DNA of 44,070 nucleotides from Chloroflexota bacterium. GTDB lineage: Bacteria > Chloroflexota > Dormibacteria > Dormibacterales > Dormibacteraceae. Position numbers and translations under genes: made by a program. This document shows, in pieces, positions 1-6,888 of the stretch. The notes under the pieces were generated by a model. That model was not told where the DNA came from, searched no databases, and saw only the letters and a program-made list of their open reading frames with translations. The stretch is taken from positions 1-44,070 of the forward strand of contig VBHJ01000082.1 in the NCBI GenBank assembly GCA_005887685.1, read 5' to 3'. Each line of letters opens with the position of its first letter. The stretch's first letter is position 1.

Positions 1-266
1 ACTTCGACGCTCGTGTGGCTGCGGCGCTGGATGACATCTTCCGTCGCCATCAACAGGGCGATGTGCTGGTGGTGACGCATGGCGGTGTGATCCAGGTTGC
101 GCTGCATCGCGTGGTCGGCAGGCCGAGTCGCGGCCTGTTCCCTTTCAAGATCCAGAATGCATCCATCTCCTTGCTCGAGAAACGAGATGGTCGAATGTTG
201 ATCGGCGGGGACAACGACATCGCGCATCTCGAGATTGCGCTCGTCACGGAAGTCGGCCCGGGATGA
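1..266 (+). CDS. Histidine phosphatase (phosphoglycerate-mutase-like) family protein, C-terminal part
   Basis: The gene is cut by the left window edge, with the frame open from base 3 to a TGA at 264-266. The visible 88 residues hold the C-terminal half of a histidine phosphatase fold. The segment VLVVTHGGVIQVAL carries the second conserved His of the family, which pairs with the N-terminal RHG His lying outside the window. Members remove phosphate from sugar phosphates, phosphoglycerate, cobalamin precursors or proteins, and nothing here fixes the substrate. The stop overlaps the FemAB start as ATGA, so the two are probably translationally coupled. An internal GTG at 15 is not a real start because homology continues upstream of it. 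Confidence 0.75.
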   Translation, partial: FDARVAAALDDIFRRHQQGDVLVVTHGGVIQVALHRVVGRPSRGLFPFKIQNASISLLEKRDGRMLIGGDNDIAHLEIALVTEVGPG

Positions 267-1237
267 GCAGCGAAGCCGAGCGATGGGACAGCGACCTCGA
301 TGAGCGCGCAACGCCCGCGCCCTTGTTGCAGACATTCGCGTGGGGCGAGGTGCAGGCACGCGTGGGATGGACTGTCGAACGGGTCAAGTCGCTTTCGCAC
401 GGAGCGATGGCGAGCGTGCTCGTGCGCAAGGTCGGTCCTGTGCGCGAGGCATACGTCCCGCGCGGGCCAGTCCCCGCGACTGCCGAAGCGATCGATTCGC
501 TCATCGGCTGGTCGCGCGAATTCGGGATCGCGAGGCTCGTCATCGAACCCGAAGCACCGGAGAGCTTCGCCGACGTCCTGACCGAGAAGCGATTCACGCA
601 GACCACGCCGATACAGCCGCAGCACACACGAATCCTGCAATTGCAAACTCCAGACGAGCTGCTGAAGGCGTTTCGCCACGGCCGTCGCTACAACATCCGC
701 ACCGGAATCAAGCGCGGCGTCGTTGTCGAAGAGGGCAAGGACGCTGCAGAGCTCGCGCGCCAGTCCGCGGCGGTCGAGCGCCGCGAGTCGATCCACCTGC
801 CTGACCGGCGTTACTACGAGCTTCTGCTGGATGCGCTGCCCTGGTGCCGGACATACACCGCGTTCGCGCCGGACAAGCGCGAGCCACTGGCGACGGTTCT
901 CGTGGCCCGCCATGCCGGCCGCGCGTACAGCCTGTTCGCCGGGCGCAGCGGGCGCCGCCGAGAGCTGCTGGGCAACGACCTCGCCTGGTGGTCGGCGATC
1001 TCCAGCGCGGCGGAGGCGGGCTGTAACGATTTCGACTTCTGGGGCGTGCCGCCGCCGAATGCTCGACCGGGTCATCCGCTGGAAGGGATCGGGCTTTTCA
1101 AGTCCGAGTTCGGCGGCGAGGAGGTGGCGTACGTCGGGAGCTGGGAGCTTGTCCTTTCCGCCGCCGGCGCAAGGTTGATCGCCGCCGAGCGTAAAACGAG
1201 AGCCTACATTCGGGGCCTGAAACGCAACATTCCCTAA
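263..1237 (+). CDS. FemAB/FemX-type aminoacyltransferase (peptidoglycan bridge or related)
   Basis: The 324-residue protein matches FemAB/FmhB-like transferases, tandem GNAT-fold enzymes that move amino acids from aminoacyl-tRNA onto the stem peptide of lipid II. Family signs are the N-terminal LLQTFAWGEVQ segment, the central RYNIRTGIKRGV segment (about residues 142-153), and near the C-terminus DFDFWGVPPPN followed by HPLEGIGLFKSEFGGE. The ATG at 263 overlaps the upstream phosphatase stop. A cell-wall role fits the nearby murE but is inferred. FemAB-like proteins also occur in exopolysaccharide clusters (PEP-CTERM associated), so the exact acceptor is unknown. Confidence 0.85.
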   Translation: MSSEAERWDSDLDERATPAPLLQTFAWGEVQARVGWTVERVKSLSHGAMASVLVRKVGPVREAYVPRGPVPATAEAIDSLIGWSREFGIARLVIEPEAPESFADVLTEKRFTQTTPIQPQHTRILQLQTPDELLKAFRHGRRYNIRTGIKRGVVVEEGKDAAELARQSAAVERRESIHLPDRRYYELLLDALPWCRTYTAFAPDKREPLATVLVARHAGRAYSLFAGRSGRRRELLGNDLAWWSAISSAAEAGCNDFDFWGVPPPNARPGHPLEGIGLFKSEFGGEEVAYVGSWELVLSAAGARLIAAERKTRAYIRGLKRNIP

Positions 1238-1266
1238 CAATCCTTCAAATCGATTAGGATTGTCCT

Positions 1267-1983
1267 ATGGCTGTGGCGGAATCCTCCCGCAAGGTCCTTG
1301 TCGTGGAGCCGGACACTTCGACCCGTCGCGAGATCAAGCTGGTCTGCGAGCAGGACGGATACCAGGTGGTGGAGGCGGATGCAGGCTCTGAGGCCCTTCG
1401 CCAGGTCGAGTCGGCTCGACCCAGCGTAGTGCTGCTCGAGGTGACGCTGCCCGACGCGGCCGGCTTCGACGTGTGTCGCGAGCTGCGCAAGGTGGACCCC
1501 TCGGTGCCGGTGATCATGATGAGCTCCAGGTCGGACGAGATCGACGCAGTCGTCGCCCTGGAGATCGGCGCCGACGACTACGTCACCAAGCCCCTGCGGC
1601 TCCGCGAGCTGGTCGCCCGGATGGCAGCGCACCTGCGGCGCGCGCGGCTGGAGAACGCGGAGGCGATGCGCAGCCGGCTCGAGTTTCGCGACCTCGTCAT
1701 CGACGTTAACGAGCGCCGCACCTACAAGGCGAACAAAGAGGTGGAGCTCACCCACACGGAATTCGACCTGCTGACATTCCTCGCCAGCAATGCCGGCAAG
1801 GTGTTGAGCAGGGAGAAGATCCTGAACTCCATCTGGGGCTATGAGTACCCGATCGAGACGCGCGTGATCGACGTCCACATCAGAAACCTGCGCCGCAAGA
1901 TCGAGACGCAGCCCTCGCGTCCTTATTACATCCTCGCGGTCCCAGGCATCGGTTACCGCTTCACCAACGCCCGTCCCGCTTAA
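1267..1983 (+). CDS. OmpR/PhoB-family response regulator with Glu at the phosphorylation site
   Basis: A 238-residue regulator: receiver domain at about 9-122, then an OmpR-type winged helix at about 140-235 ending in the usual GIGYRF turn. The receiver is atypical. The position that normally holds the phosphorylated Asp is Glu58 (PSVVLLEVTLP; codon 1438-1440 is GAG), and the acidic pair after the first strand is replaced by Glu14-Pro15. The conserved Lys108 (VTKPL) and a Ser near 86 remain. Glu here can mimic the phosphorylated state, so it may act without a kinase (inference). No histidine kinase gene is adjacent. Its 3' end overlaps the convergent folK by 23 bases. Confidence 0.92.
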   Translation: MAVAESSRKVLVVEPDTSTRREIKLVCEQDGYQVVEADAGSEALRQVESARPSVVLLEVTLPDAAGFDVCRELRKVDPSVPVIMMSSRSDEIDAVVALEIGADDYVTKPLRLRELVARMAAHLRRARLENAEAMRSRLEFRDLVIDVNERRTYKANKEVELTHTEFDLLTFLASNAGKVLSREKILNSIWGYEYPIETRVIDVHIRNLRRKIETQPSRPYYILAVPGIGYRFTNARPA

Positions 1984-2377
1984 GGCCTAGCTCCGACAGC
2001 GATTCGAGCACGAACGGCCTCTCCGCGATTCGCGGATGCGGGACGACCAGGCCTCGAAGCTTCAAACGCTCGTCGCCGTAGAGAAGGATGTCGATATCGA
2101 TGACCCGGGGTCCCCACCGCCGCGTCCGCACGCGCCCGCCTTCGCGCTCGACGTCCTGCGTGATTTTCAAAAGCTGACGCGGCGTGCCCTGCCAGTCGCC
2201 CTCGACCACCTGGTTGAGAAATCGAGGCTGGTCTTTCACCCCCCATGGCTCGGTCTCGATGACCCGGCTCCGACGCGTGATGCGCACTCCACGCTCGCGC
2301 AGGCGCCGCCGAGCCGCGCTCAGGTTGCGCGCGCGCCGGCCGAGGTTGGTCCCGAGGCCGAGGTACACCCTCGTCAC
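1961..2377 (-). CDS. folK: 2-amino-4-hydroxy-6-hydroxymethyldihydropteridine pyrophosphokinase (HPPK)
   Basis: HPPK transfers pyrophosphate from ATP to 6-hydroxymethyl-dihydropterin, the step before dihydropteroate synthase in folate synthesis. The 138-residue product has the family landmarks: YLGLGTNLG at the N-terminus, ETEPWGVKDQPRFLNQV in the middle, and the metal/ATP signature RWGPRVIDIDILLYG near 87-101, followed by VPHPRIAERPFVL. The start is GTG at 2377, overlapping the folP stop as GTGA, so folP and folK form a coupled pair. The last 23 bases overlap the end of the convergent response regulator. Length is slightly short for HPPK (about 160) but the fold appears complete. Confidence 0.95.
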   Translation of the reverse strand: MTRVYLGLGTNLGRRARNLSAARRRLRERGVRITRRSRVIETEPWGVKDQPRFLNQVVEGDWQGTPRQLLKITQDVEREGGRVRTRRWGPRVIDIDILLYGDERLKLRGLVVPHPRIAERPFVLESLSELGLKRDGRW

Positions 2378-3183
2378 TTCATTCGATCGGCGACGCGGAC
2401 GGCGCGCACCATCTGCATCACGTCGTGCACGCGGACGATGTCGGCTCCACGCAGCACGGCGGCGACGACGGTTGCCGTGGTCCCCTCGAGGCGGTCGCCC
2501 ACGGGAAGGTCGAGCAGCTTGCCGATGAACGATTTGCGAGACGTGCCGATCAGGACGGGGTGGCCGAGCTCCTTCAGCTCGTCGAGCCTCTGCATGACCT
2601 CCCAGTTTTGATCAGCGGTCTTGCCGAAGCCGATGCCGGGGTCGACGATGACCTTCTCCTTCGGCACGCCGGCCGCCATCGCCCGAGACGCGGCTACCGC
2701 GAGAAAGCGCATGACCTCGTCCATCAGGTCGCCCGAGTATTCGGTCCCGTCCTGGTTGTGCATCACGACCAGCGCGCATCCATGCCTGGCGGCGAGGTCA
2801 GCGATTGACGGCGACCTGGTGAGCCCCCAGACGTCATTGAGGATGGTCGCTCCCGCCGCGATACCCGCCGCTGCCACCTCTTCCTTGTAGGTGTCGATCG
2901 ACACCGGCACGCCCGCCTCATCGGCCAGGCGGCGCACCACCGATTCGACGCGAGCGATCTCTTCGGCGGTGGTGATCGGCACATGGCCAGGCCGCGTCGA
3001 CTCGCCGCCGACGTCCACCATGTCCGCACCCTCGCGGACCATGCGAAGACCCTGCTCGACGGCTGCCTCGAGATCAGCGCCCAGGCCATCCCCGCTAAAG
3101 GAGTCAGGCGTCACGTTGACGATCCCCATGACGTAGGTGCGCGATCCCCACTCGAAACTCCGACCGCCGATTTCAGCCACCAC
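2374..3183 (-). CDS. folP: Dihydropteroate synthase
   Basis: DHPS condenses p-aminobenzoate with dihydropterin pyrophosphate; it is the sulfonamide target. The 269-residue TIM-barrel protein shows the signatures MGIVNVTPDSFSGDG (about 19-33), MVDVGGESTRPG (about 56-67), NDVWGL, VDPGIGFGKT and GTSRKSFIG. All pterin- and phosphate-binding loops are present. Two successive GTG codons lie at 3183 and 3180, and the first is used here. It is co-directional with folK (4-base overlap) and divergent from murE, with only 21 bases between the start codons, so its promoter must lie within or overlap murE. Confidence 0.96.
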   Translation of the reverse strand: MVAEIGGRSFEWGSRTYVMGIVNVTPDSFSGDGLGADLEAAVEQGLRMVREGADMVDVGGESTRPGHVPITTAEEIARVESVVRRLADEAGVPVSIDTYKEEVAAAGIAAGATILNDVWGLTRSPSIADLAARHGCALVVMHNQDGTEYSGDLMDEVMRFLAVAASRAMAAGVPKEKVIVDPGIGFGKTADQNWEVMQRLDELKELGHPVLIGTSRKSFIGKLLDLPVGDRLEGTTATVVAAVLRGADIVRVHDVMQMVRAVRVADRMK

Positions 3184-3204
3184 GACGCGACTATTCTCAG
3201 CGAC

Positions 3205-4707
3205 ATGCGGCTTGACGAGCTCGCCCGCGGCGCCGGAGCGGTCCTCGAAGGCGATCCGGACGCGGAGATCAAGGGGATCGCCTACGACTCGCGCCGCGTC
3301 AGTCCCGGCGACCTTTTCGTCGCGGTCCAGGGCCTGCGCGTCGACGGCCAGAACTACATCGCGGAAGCCGTTGCGAAGGGCGCGGCTGCGGTAGCCGTCG
3401 AACCTTCGGTCAAGGTCTCGGCGGGAATTGCGGTCCTGCGGATGCCCTCAACGCGCATCGGGCTCGCGGAGCTCTCGGCCGAGTTCTACGGCAGGCCGTC
3501 GCGCCATCTGAAGCTCGCCGGCGTCACCGGGACCGACGGCAAGACCACAGTGACGCACATGGCCGAACACGTCCTCCAGACAAGCGGAGTCGTGGCCGGC
3601 GCGATGAGCACCGTGTCCTTCACGATCAGCGGTCGCGAGGTCGACAACGTGAGCGGCCAGACGACGAATGAGGCTCCCGAGGTGCAGGCCTGGCTGGCGC
3701 GCATGGTCGAGGCGGGGGCCGAGTGCGCGGTGATCGAGACCACCTCGCATGCGCTCGTCCAGGAACGTGTTCGGGCGTGCGAATTCGACGTCGCCGCCTT
3801 CACCAATGTCGGCCGCGACCACCTGGACTACCACGCGACCTGGGATGACTACCTCGAAGCCAAGGCGCGTCTCATCGACCTCACGGCCGATGCGGCCGAC
3901 AAGGGTGTCGAAAAGACCGCGGTGCTGAATCGCGACGACCTGAGCTACGAACGGCTTTCGCGCCGGCCTATAGCGCGGCGGTGGACGTACGGGATGACGA
4001 CCGCCTCCGACCTGCATCCCCTCGACCTCGCGATCACGGGCGCAGGCTCGCGATTTCGGATGAAGACCCCTCAAGGCGAGACCGAGGTCACGCTCAACGT
4101 GCCCGCGCGCTTCAACATCTACAACGCGCTGTGCGCGGCCGGCGTGTGCCTCGCGCTCGGTGTGCCGGTGGAGGATGTGGGCCGCGGGCTCGCCGGCTTC
4201 GAGGGTGTGCGCGGCAGGCTCGAGCCCGTCGATCTCGGCCAGGACTTTCGGGTCTACATCGACTTCGCCCACGCCGCGGGATCACTCGCCAGCGCGCTCG
4301 CCGAGCTCCGTCCATTCACGCGGGAGCGGCTGATCGCCGTCTTCGGTTCGACCGCGCGGTCTGACCACGACCGGCCGGGCATGGGACGCGCGGCCGCCGA
4401 GTTCTCGGACTTCTTCATCATCACGACCGACGACCCGCTGAGCGAAGACCCTGTTGAGATCGCGCGGGACGTGCAGGCCGGAGCGATCGGCAAGGAGCCC
4501 GGCCGCGACTTCGAGGTCGTGATCGACCGCCGGGCCGCGATCCGCCGGGCGATCGAGATCGCTCGACCCGGTGACACCGTTCTCCTGGCGGGCAAGGGGC
4601 ACGAGCGCTCGATGCGCACGGCGCGAGGCTCGGAACCCTGGGATGAAAGAGCCGAGGCCGAAACTGCCATCAGGGATCGTCTGGGCCAGGGCACCCTCTC
4701 CCCGTAG
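3205..4707 (+). CDS. murE: UDP-N-acetylmuramoyl-tripeptide synthetase (MurE-type Mur ligase)
   Basis: MurE adds the third amino acid to UDP-MurNAc-L-Ala-D-Glu using ATP. The open frame runs further upstream, but homology begins at MRLDELARGAG (ATG 3205), giving 500 residues, the usual length. The P-loop TGTDGKTT is at 108-115, followed by TTNEAP and ETTSHAL of the substrate pocket and a central FTNVGRDHLDYH. The residue-3 selectivity motif, DNPR in diaminopimelate-adding enzymes, reads DDPL here (409-412), so the added residue is probably not meso-DAP (ornithine or lysine is possible; inference). The usual DYAHTP reads DFAHAA. The stop codon lies within a perfect hairpin. Confidence 0.9.
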   Translation: MRLDELARGAGAVLEGDPDAEIKGIAYDSRRVSPGDLFVAVQGLRVDGQNYIAEAVAKGAAAVAVEPSVKVSAGIAVLRMPSTRIGLAELSAEFYGRPSRHLKLAGVTGTDGKTTVTHMAEHVLQTSGVVAGAMSTVSFTISGREVDNVSGQTTNEAPEVQAWLARMVEAGAECAVIETTSHALVQERVRACEFDVAAFTNVGRDHLDYHATWDDYLEAKARLIDLTADAADKGVEKTAVLNRDDLSYERLSRRPIARRWTYGMTTASDLHPLDLAITGAGSRFRMKTPQGETEVTLNVPARFNIYNALCAAGVCLALGVPVEDVGRGLAGFEGVRGRLEPVDLGQDFRVYIDFAHAAGSLASALAELRPFTRERLIAVFGSTARSDHDRPGMGRAAAEFSDFFIITTDDPLSEDPVEIARDVQAGAIGKEPGRDFEVVIDRRAAIRRAIEIARPGDTVLLAGKGHERSMRTARGSEPWDERAEAETAIRDRLGQGTLSP

Positions 4708-4716
4708 GGGAGAGGG
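4694..4716. terminator. Perfect 10-bp inverted repeat at the murE/thiS convergent junction
   Basis: Arms CCCTCTCCCC (4694-4703) and GGGGAGAGGG (4707-4716) are separated by GTA. The hairpin lies over the murE stop codon and 22 bases before the end of the convergent thiS gene. It could end transcription from both sides or be a member of a dispersed palindrome family. A partial second copy of the right arm follows at 4721-4730. No T-tract follows, so a classic intrinsic terminator is not certain. Confidence 0.5.
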
Positions 4717-4737
4717 ATCTGGGGAGAGGGGCGTTCG

Positions 4738-4950
4738 CTAGAGGAAACCGCCGCCCCCAACCATGCGCACGATCTCGACGCGGTCGCCGTCGCGCAAGGT
4801 GATCGACGCGTAGGCGGTACGCTCCAGGATCTCGCCGTTGTGCTCGACCGCGACCGTGCGTGGATTGACTCCGAGCTGCTCGATGTAGGCAAGCAGCGGA
4901 GTCGGGCCTTCGAGCTGGACGGCCTTGCCGTTGACCTCCAGAGAGATCAT
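4738..4950 (-). CDS. thiS: Thiamine biosynthesis sulfur carrier protein ThiS
   Basis: ThiS is a small ubiquitin-like protein that carries sulfur as a C-terminal thiocarboxylate to ThiG. The 70-residue product has the ThiS core (ISLEVNGKAVQLEG, NPRTVAVEHNGEIL, GDRVEIVRMVGGGG). Unlike textbook ThiS, which ends in Gly-Gly, the chain continues two residues past the glycine run (GGGGFL). A strict ThiF-type activation mechanism would need trimming, or use of an internal glycine would have to be possible. The ATG overlaps the thiE stop by 4 bases, making it last in the thiG-thiE-thiS operon. Confidence 0.9.
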   Translation of the reverse strand: MISLEVNGKAVQLEGPTPLLAYIEQLGVNPRTVAVEHNGEILERTAYASITLRDGDRVEIVRMVGGGGFL

Positions 4951-5459
4951 TCGAACGCGCTGATCGCCGCGTAGCCCGCCGCGCCCGCGGCGCGGAATGC
5001 CGCCACTCTCTCAACGGTCACGCCACCGATCGCAAGGACCGGTATGCGCACCGCGCGTGCCACTCTGGCGAGGGCCTCAACGCCGGCGGGCTGGACGTCC
5101 GGGTGGCTCGTGCTCGGCCACACCGGTCCGAAGATGACGTAGTCGGCACCTCCGGCCTCCGCGGCCACTGCGCTCTCGAGGGAGTGGACCGAGCGCCCGA
5201 CGAGCCGCTCACCAAGGAGGGTGCGAGCTTCGGCCGGCGAGATGTCGCGCTCCGGAAGATTGACTCCCGCGGCGCCGCAGGCGACCGCTACGTCGCAGCG
5301 CGATGAGATCACCACCGGCACCGGCGAAGAGGCGACCAGCCGCGTGGCGTCTTGCTCGAGGTCGCGCGTGCTCCGGCCGGGGGCACGCAGCTGGATGATG
5401 GTCGCGCGCGAGGCCGCTCGCAGGCCGGCTTCCGCACTGGAAACGATCGCCATCGCCAC
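4947..5459 (-). CDS. thiE: ThiE/TenI-family thiamine phosphate synthase or thiazole tautomerase
   Basis: A 170-residue TIM-barrel protein of the ThiE/TenI family. Recognisable parts are IIQLRAPGRST (ThiE usually QLREK), CGAAGVNLPERD (ThiE usually GADGVHLGQDD), GRSVHS, YVIFGPVWPSTSHP and VLAIGGV of the phosphate loop. Several ThiE substrate residues (the Lys after QLR, the Asn-Asp before the VHL strand, the His) are changed, which leans towards TenI-type thiazole tautomerase. It lies between thiG and thiS, so a thiazole-branch role is likely either way. GTG 5459 is the first usable start; a LVTP-like first strand seems encoded just upstream. Confidence 0.75.
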   Translation of the reverse strand: MAMAIVSSAEAGLRAASRATIIQLRAPGRSTRDLEQDATRLVASSPVPVVISSRCDVAVACGAAGVNLPERDISPAEARTLLGERLVGRSVHSLESAVAAEAGGADYVIFGPVWPSTSHPDVQPAGVEALARVARAVRIPVLAIGGVTVERVAAFRAAGAAGYAAISAFE

Positions 5460-5467
5460 GGGCGTGA

Positions 5468-6262
5468 CTAATTCGGCCGCGATACGCCCTCAGTGGGTGA
5501 GCTCGGGCTGGCTTCGGCTCGTTTCGGGATCCGGCCGGCGAGATAGGCCTTGCGTCCGGCCTCCACCCCTTGCTTGATCGCTTCCGCCATGAGCGGTGGA
5601 TCAGTGGCCAATGCGACCGCGGTGTTGACCAGGACAGCGTCCGCACCGATCTCCATCGCCAGCGCGGCGTCTGATGGGGCGCCGATGCCGGCGTCGACCA
5701 CCACCGGGACCCGCGCCTCCTCCACGATGATCCGGATCTGCTCCAGGGTCTGCACACCCTGACCCGATCCGATCGGCGAGCCGAGGGGCATGACGGTGAC
5801 GGTGCCGATCTCCTCGAGCTTGCGCGCCAGCACGGGGTCGGCGTTGATGTAGGGAAGGACCTGGAACCCCTCGGCGACGAGCACTCGAGCGGCCTTGAGC
5901 GTCTCTTCGGGATCGGGGAAGAGGTACCGAGGGTCGGGGATCACCTCGAGCTTCACCCAATCGGAAAGGCCCATCGAGCGGGCCAGGCGGGCGACCCTGA
6001 TCGCCTCGTCGGCGGTGCGGCAACCGGCTGTGTTGGGCAGGATGCGGTAGCGCTTCCAGTCGATCACGTCGAGGATCGTCTTCTTCTTCGGGTGGTCGAG
6101 GTCGAGCCGGCGCAGCGCCACGGTCACAAGCTCGCAGCCCGAAGCCTCGAGCGCGGCGATCATCGATTCGTCGGTCGGATACTTGCCCGTCCCGATGAAC
6201 AGTCGCGAGCGCAGCTCGACGCCGGCGACGACGAGCGGGTCCGCGTGTGTCAGGGTCTGCAC
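5468..6262 (-). CDS. thiG: Thiazole synthase ThiG
   Basis: ThiG builds the thiazole phosphate of thiamine from deoxyxylulose-5-phosphate, dehydroglycine and ThiS-bound sulfur. The 264-residue protein carries the Schiff-base lysine in DWVKLEVI (Lys104), the family start [48 protein letters not shown], and the phosphate-binding [13 protein letters not shown] and [10 protein letters not shown]. The C-terminal 20 residues are Ser/Pro-rich and may be disordered. It is first in the thiG-thiE-thiS operon (start GTG 6262). No TPP riboswitch motif was found in the roughly 80 bases upstream. thiO, thiF and thiC are not in the window. Confidence 0.95.
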   Translation of the reverse strand: MQTLTHADPLVVAGVELRSRLFIGTGKYPTDESMIAALEASGCELVTVALRRLDLDHPKKKTILDVIDWKRYRILPNTAGCRTADEAIRVARLARSMGLSDWVKLEVIPDPRYLFPDPEETLKAARVLVAEGFQVLPYINADPVLARKLEEIGTVTVMPLGSPIGSGQGVQTLEQIRIIVEEARVPVVVDAGIGAPSDAALAMEIGADAVLVNTAVALATDPPLMAEAIKQGVEAGRKAYLAGRIPKRAEASPSSPTEGVSRPN

Positions 6263-6312
6263 GCGAGAAAGCTTACGAGAGCTTGGTCAGGCCTCGGGCC
6301 CCTCCGGGCCAG

Positions 6313-6330
6313 CGCCCCATGAATGGGGCG
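6313..6330. repeat. Short palindrome with CCCCATGAATGGGG core (copy 1)
   Basis: Arms CGCCCCAT (6313-6320) and ATGGGGCG (6323-6330) flank GA. The core CCCCATGAATGGGG and the following GGAG recur at 34741-34760, with the outer arm bases changed in a compensatory way (CG pairs here, CCT/AGG there). That pattern suggests a dispersed REP-like RNA/DNA hairpin family. It lies between the Nudix gene and thiG. Confidence 0.55.
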
Positions 6331-6341
6331 GAGCCTTCCTC

Positions 6342-6764
6342 CTACAGCTCTTGTTGTAGGAGCAGGGTTCTGTCCCGGCCGTAGGTCAGGCGCTTGACCG
6401 CGGCGTCGATCGGCAGCCAGAGCAGCTTGTCGACCTCGATGCCCGGTTTGAACTTTCCGCCGCGGACCTCCATCACCCAGTAGCACGCGACCTTGTCGCG
6501 GCCGCGGCGATCCACGTAGGCGGTGCAGCCGAGGGGTCGCACCAGGTCGCACCGGAGCCCCGTCTCCTCCCGCACCTCGCGCAGCGCGCAATCCTCCGGG
6601 CTTTCGTCGGGCTCGATCTTGCCTTTCGGCAGAGTCCAGTCGTCGTACTGCGGGCGGTGGATGACCGCGATCTCGGTTTCTCCGGATCGTGACTTGCGAA
6701 GCACAACGCCGCCTGCGGCTCTGATCACGCTTACTTCCGCAACCTCAAGGATCTTTGTTGCCAC
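6342..6764 (-). CDS. Nudix hydrolase
   Basis: Nudix enzymes cleave nucleoside-diphosphate-linked compounds. The Nudix box is intact (GX5EX7REUXEEXGU): it runs from GKIEPDES to REVREETGL. The surrounding WTLPKGK and VCY-type strands fit the MutT/Ap4A-hydrolase group, and RAAGGVVLR at the N-terminus is typical of Chloroflexota/Actinomycetota diadenosine-type Nudix proteins. The open frame extends upstream into the transporter gene, but homology starts near GTG 6764, preceded by AAGGAG 5 bases upstream, giving 140 residues. A small hairpin (TCCTACA...TGTAGGA) overlaps the stop. Substrate unknown. Confidence 0.88.
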   Translation of the reverse strand: MATKILEVAEVSVIRAAGGVVLRKSRSGETEIAVIHRPQYDDWTLPKGKIEPDESPEDCALREVREETGLRCDLVRPLGCTAYVDRRGRDKVACYWVMEVRGGKFKPGIEVDKLLWLPIDAAVKRLTYGRDRTLLLQQEL

Positions 6765-6783
6765 CGTTGCTCCTTCGTAGGCT

Positions 6784-6872
6784 GAAACGTTTGGATTCCG
6801 CTCTAAATTTCCCGCTGGCGGTCTAACGAATGTCGCCAGTTTACCGATGCCGCGCCAGAATTCAAACGTTCT
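6784..6872. repeat. Nested, concentric inverted repeats upstream of the Nudix gene
   Basis: The outer arms GAAACGTTTGGATTC (6784-6798) and GAATTCAAACGTTCT (6858-6872) are inverted copies with few mismatches. Inner arms CTGGCG (6815-6820) and CGCCAG (6834-6839) share almost the same centre (about 6827-6828). The structure occupies most of the space between the PiT stop and the Nudix start, so it may be an operator, a terminator for PiT, or a decayed mobile palindrome. Confidence 0.4.
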
Positions 6873-6888
6873 TTGCGCGAAGTAAGGG

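Noticed and set aside
50-1240. Long antisense open frame opposite the FemAB gene
   Set aside because: It is a high-GC shadow frame with Arg/Pro/Leu-rich composition and no recognisable motif, while the forward gene has clear family motifs.
6263-6341. TPP riboswitch upstream of thiG
   Set aside because: The conserved CTGAGA and ACCTGATC-type blocks are absent from this short interval; only the palindromes described are visible.
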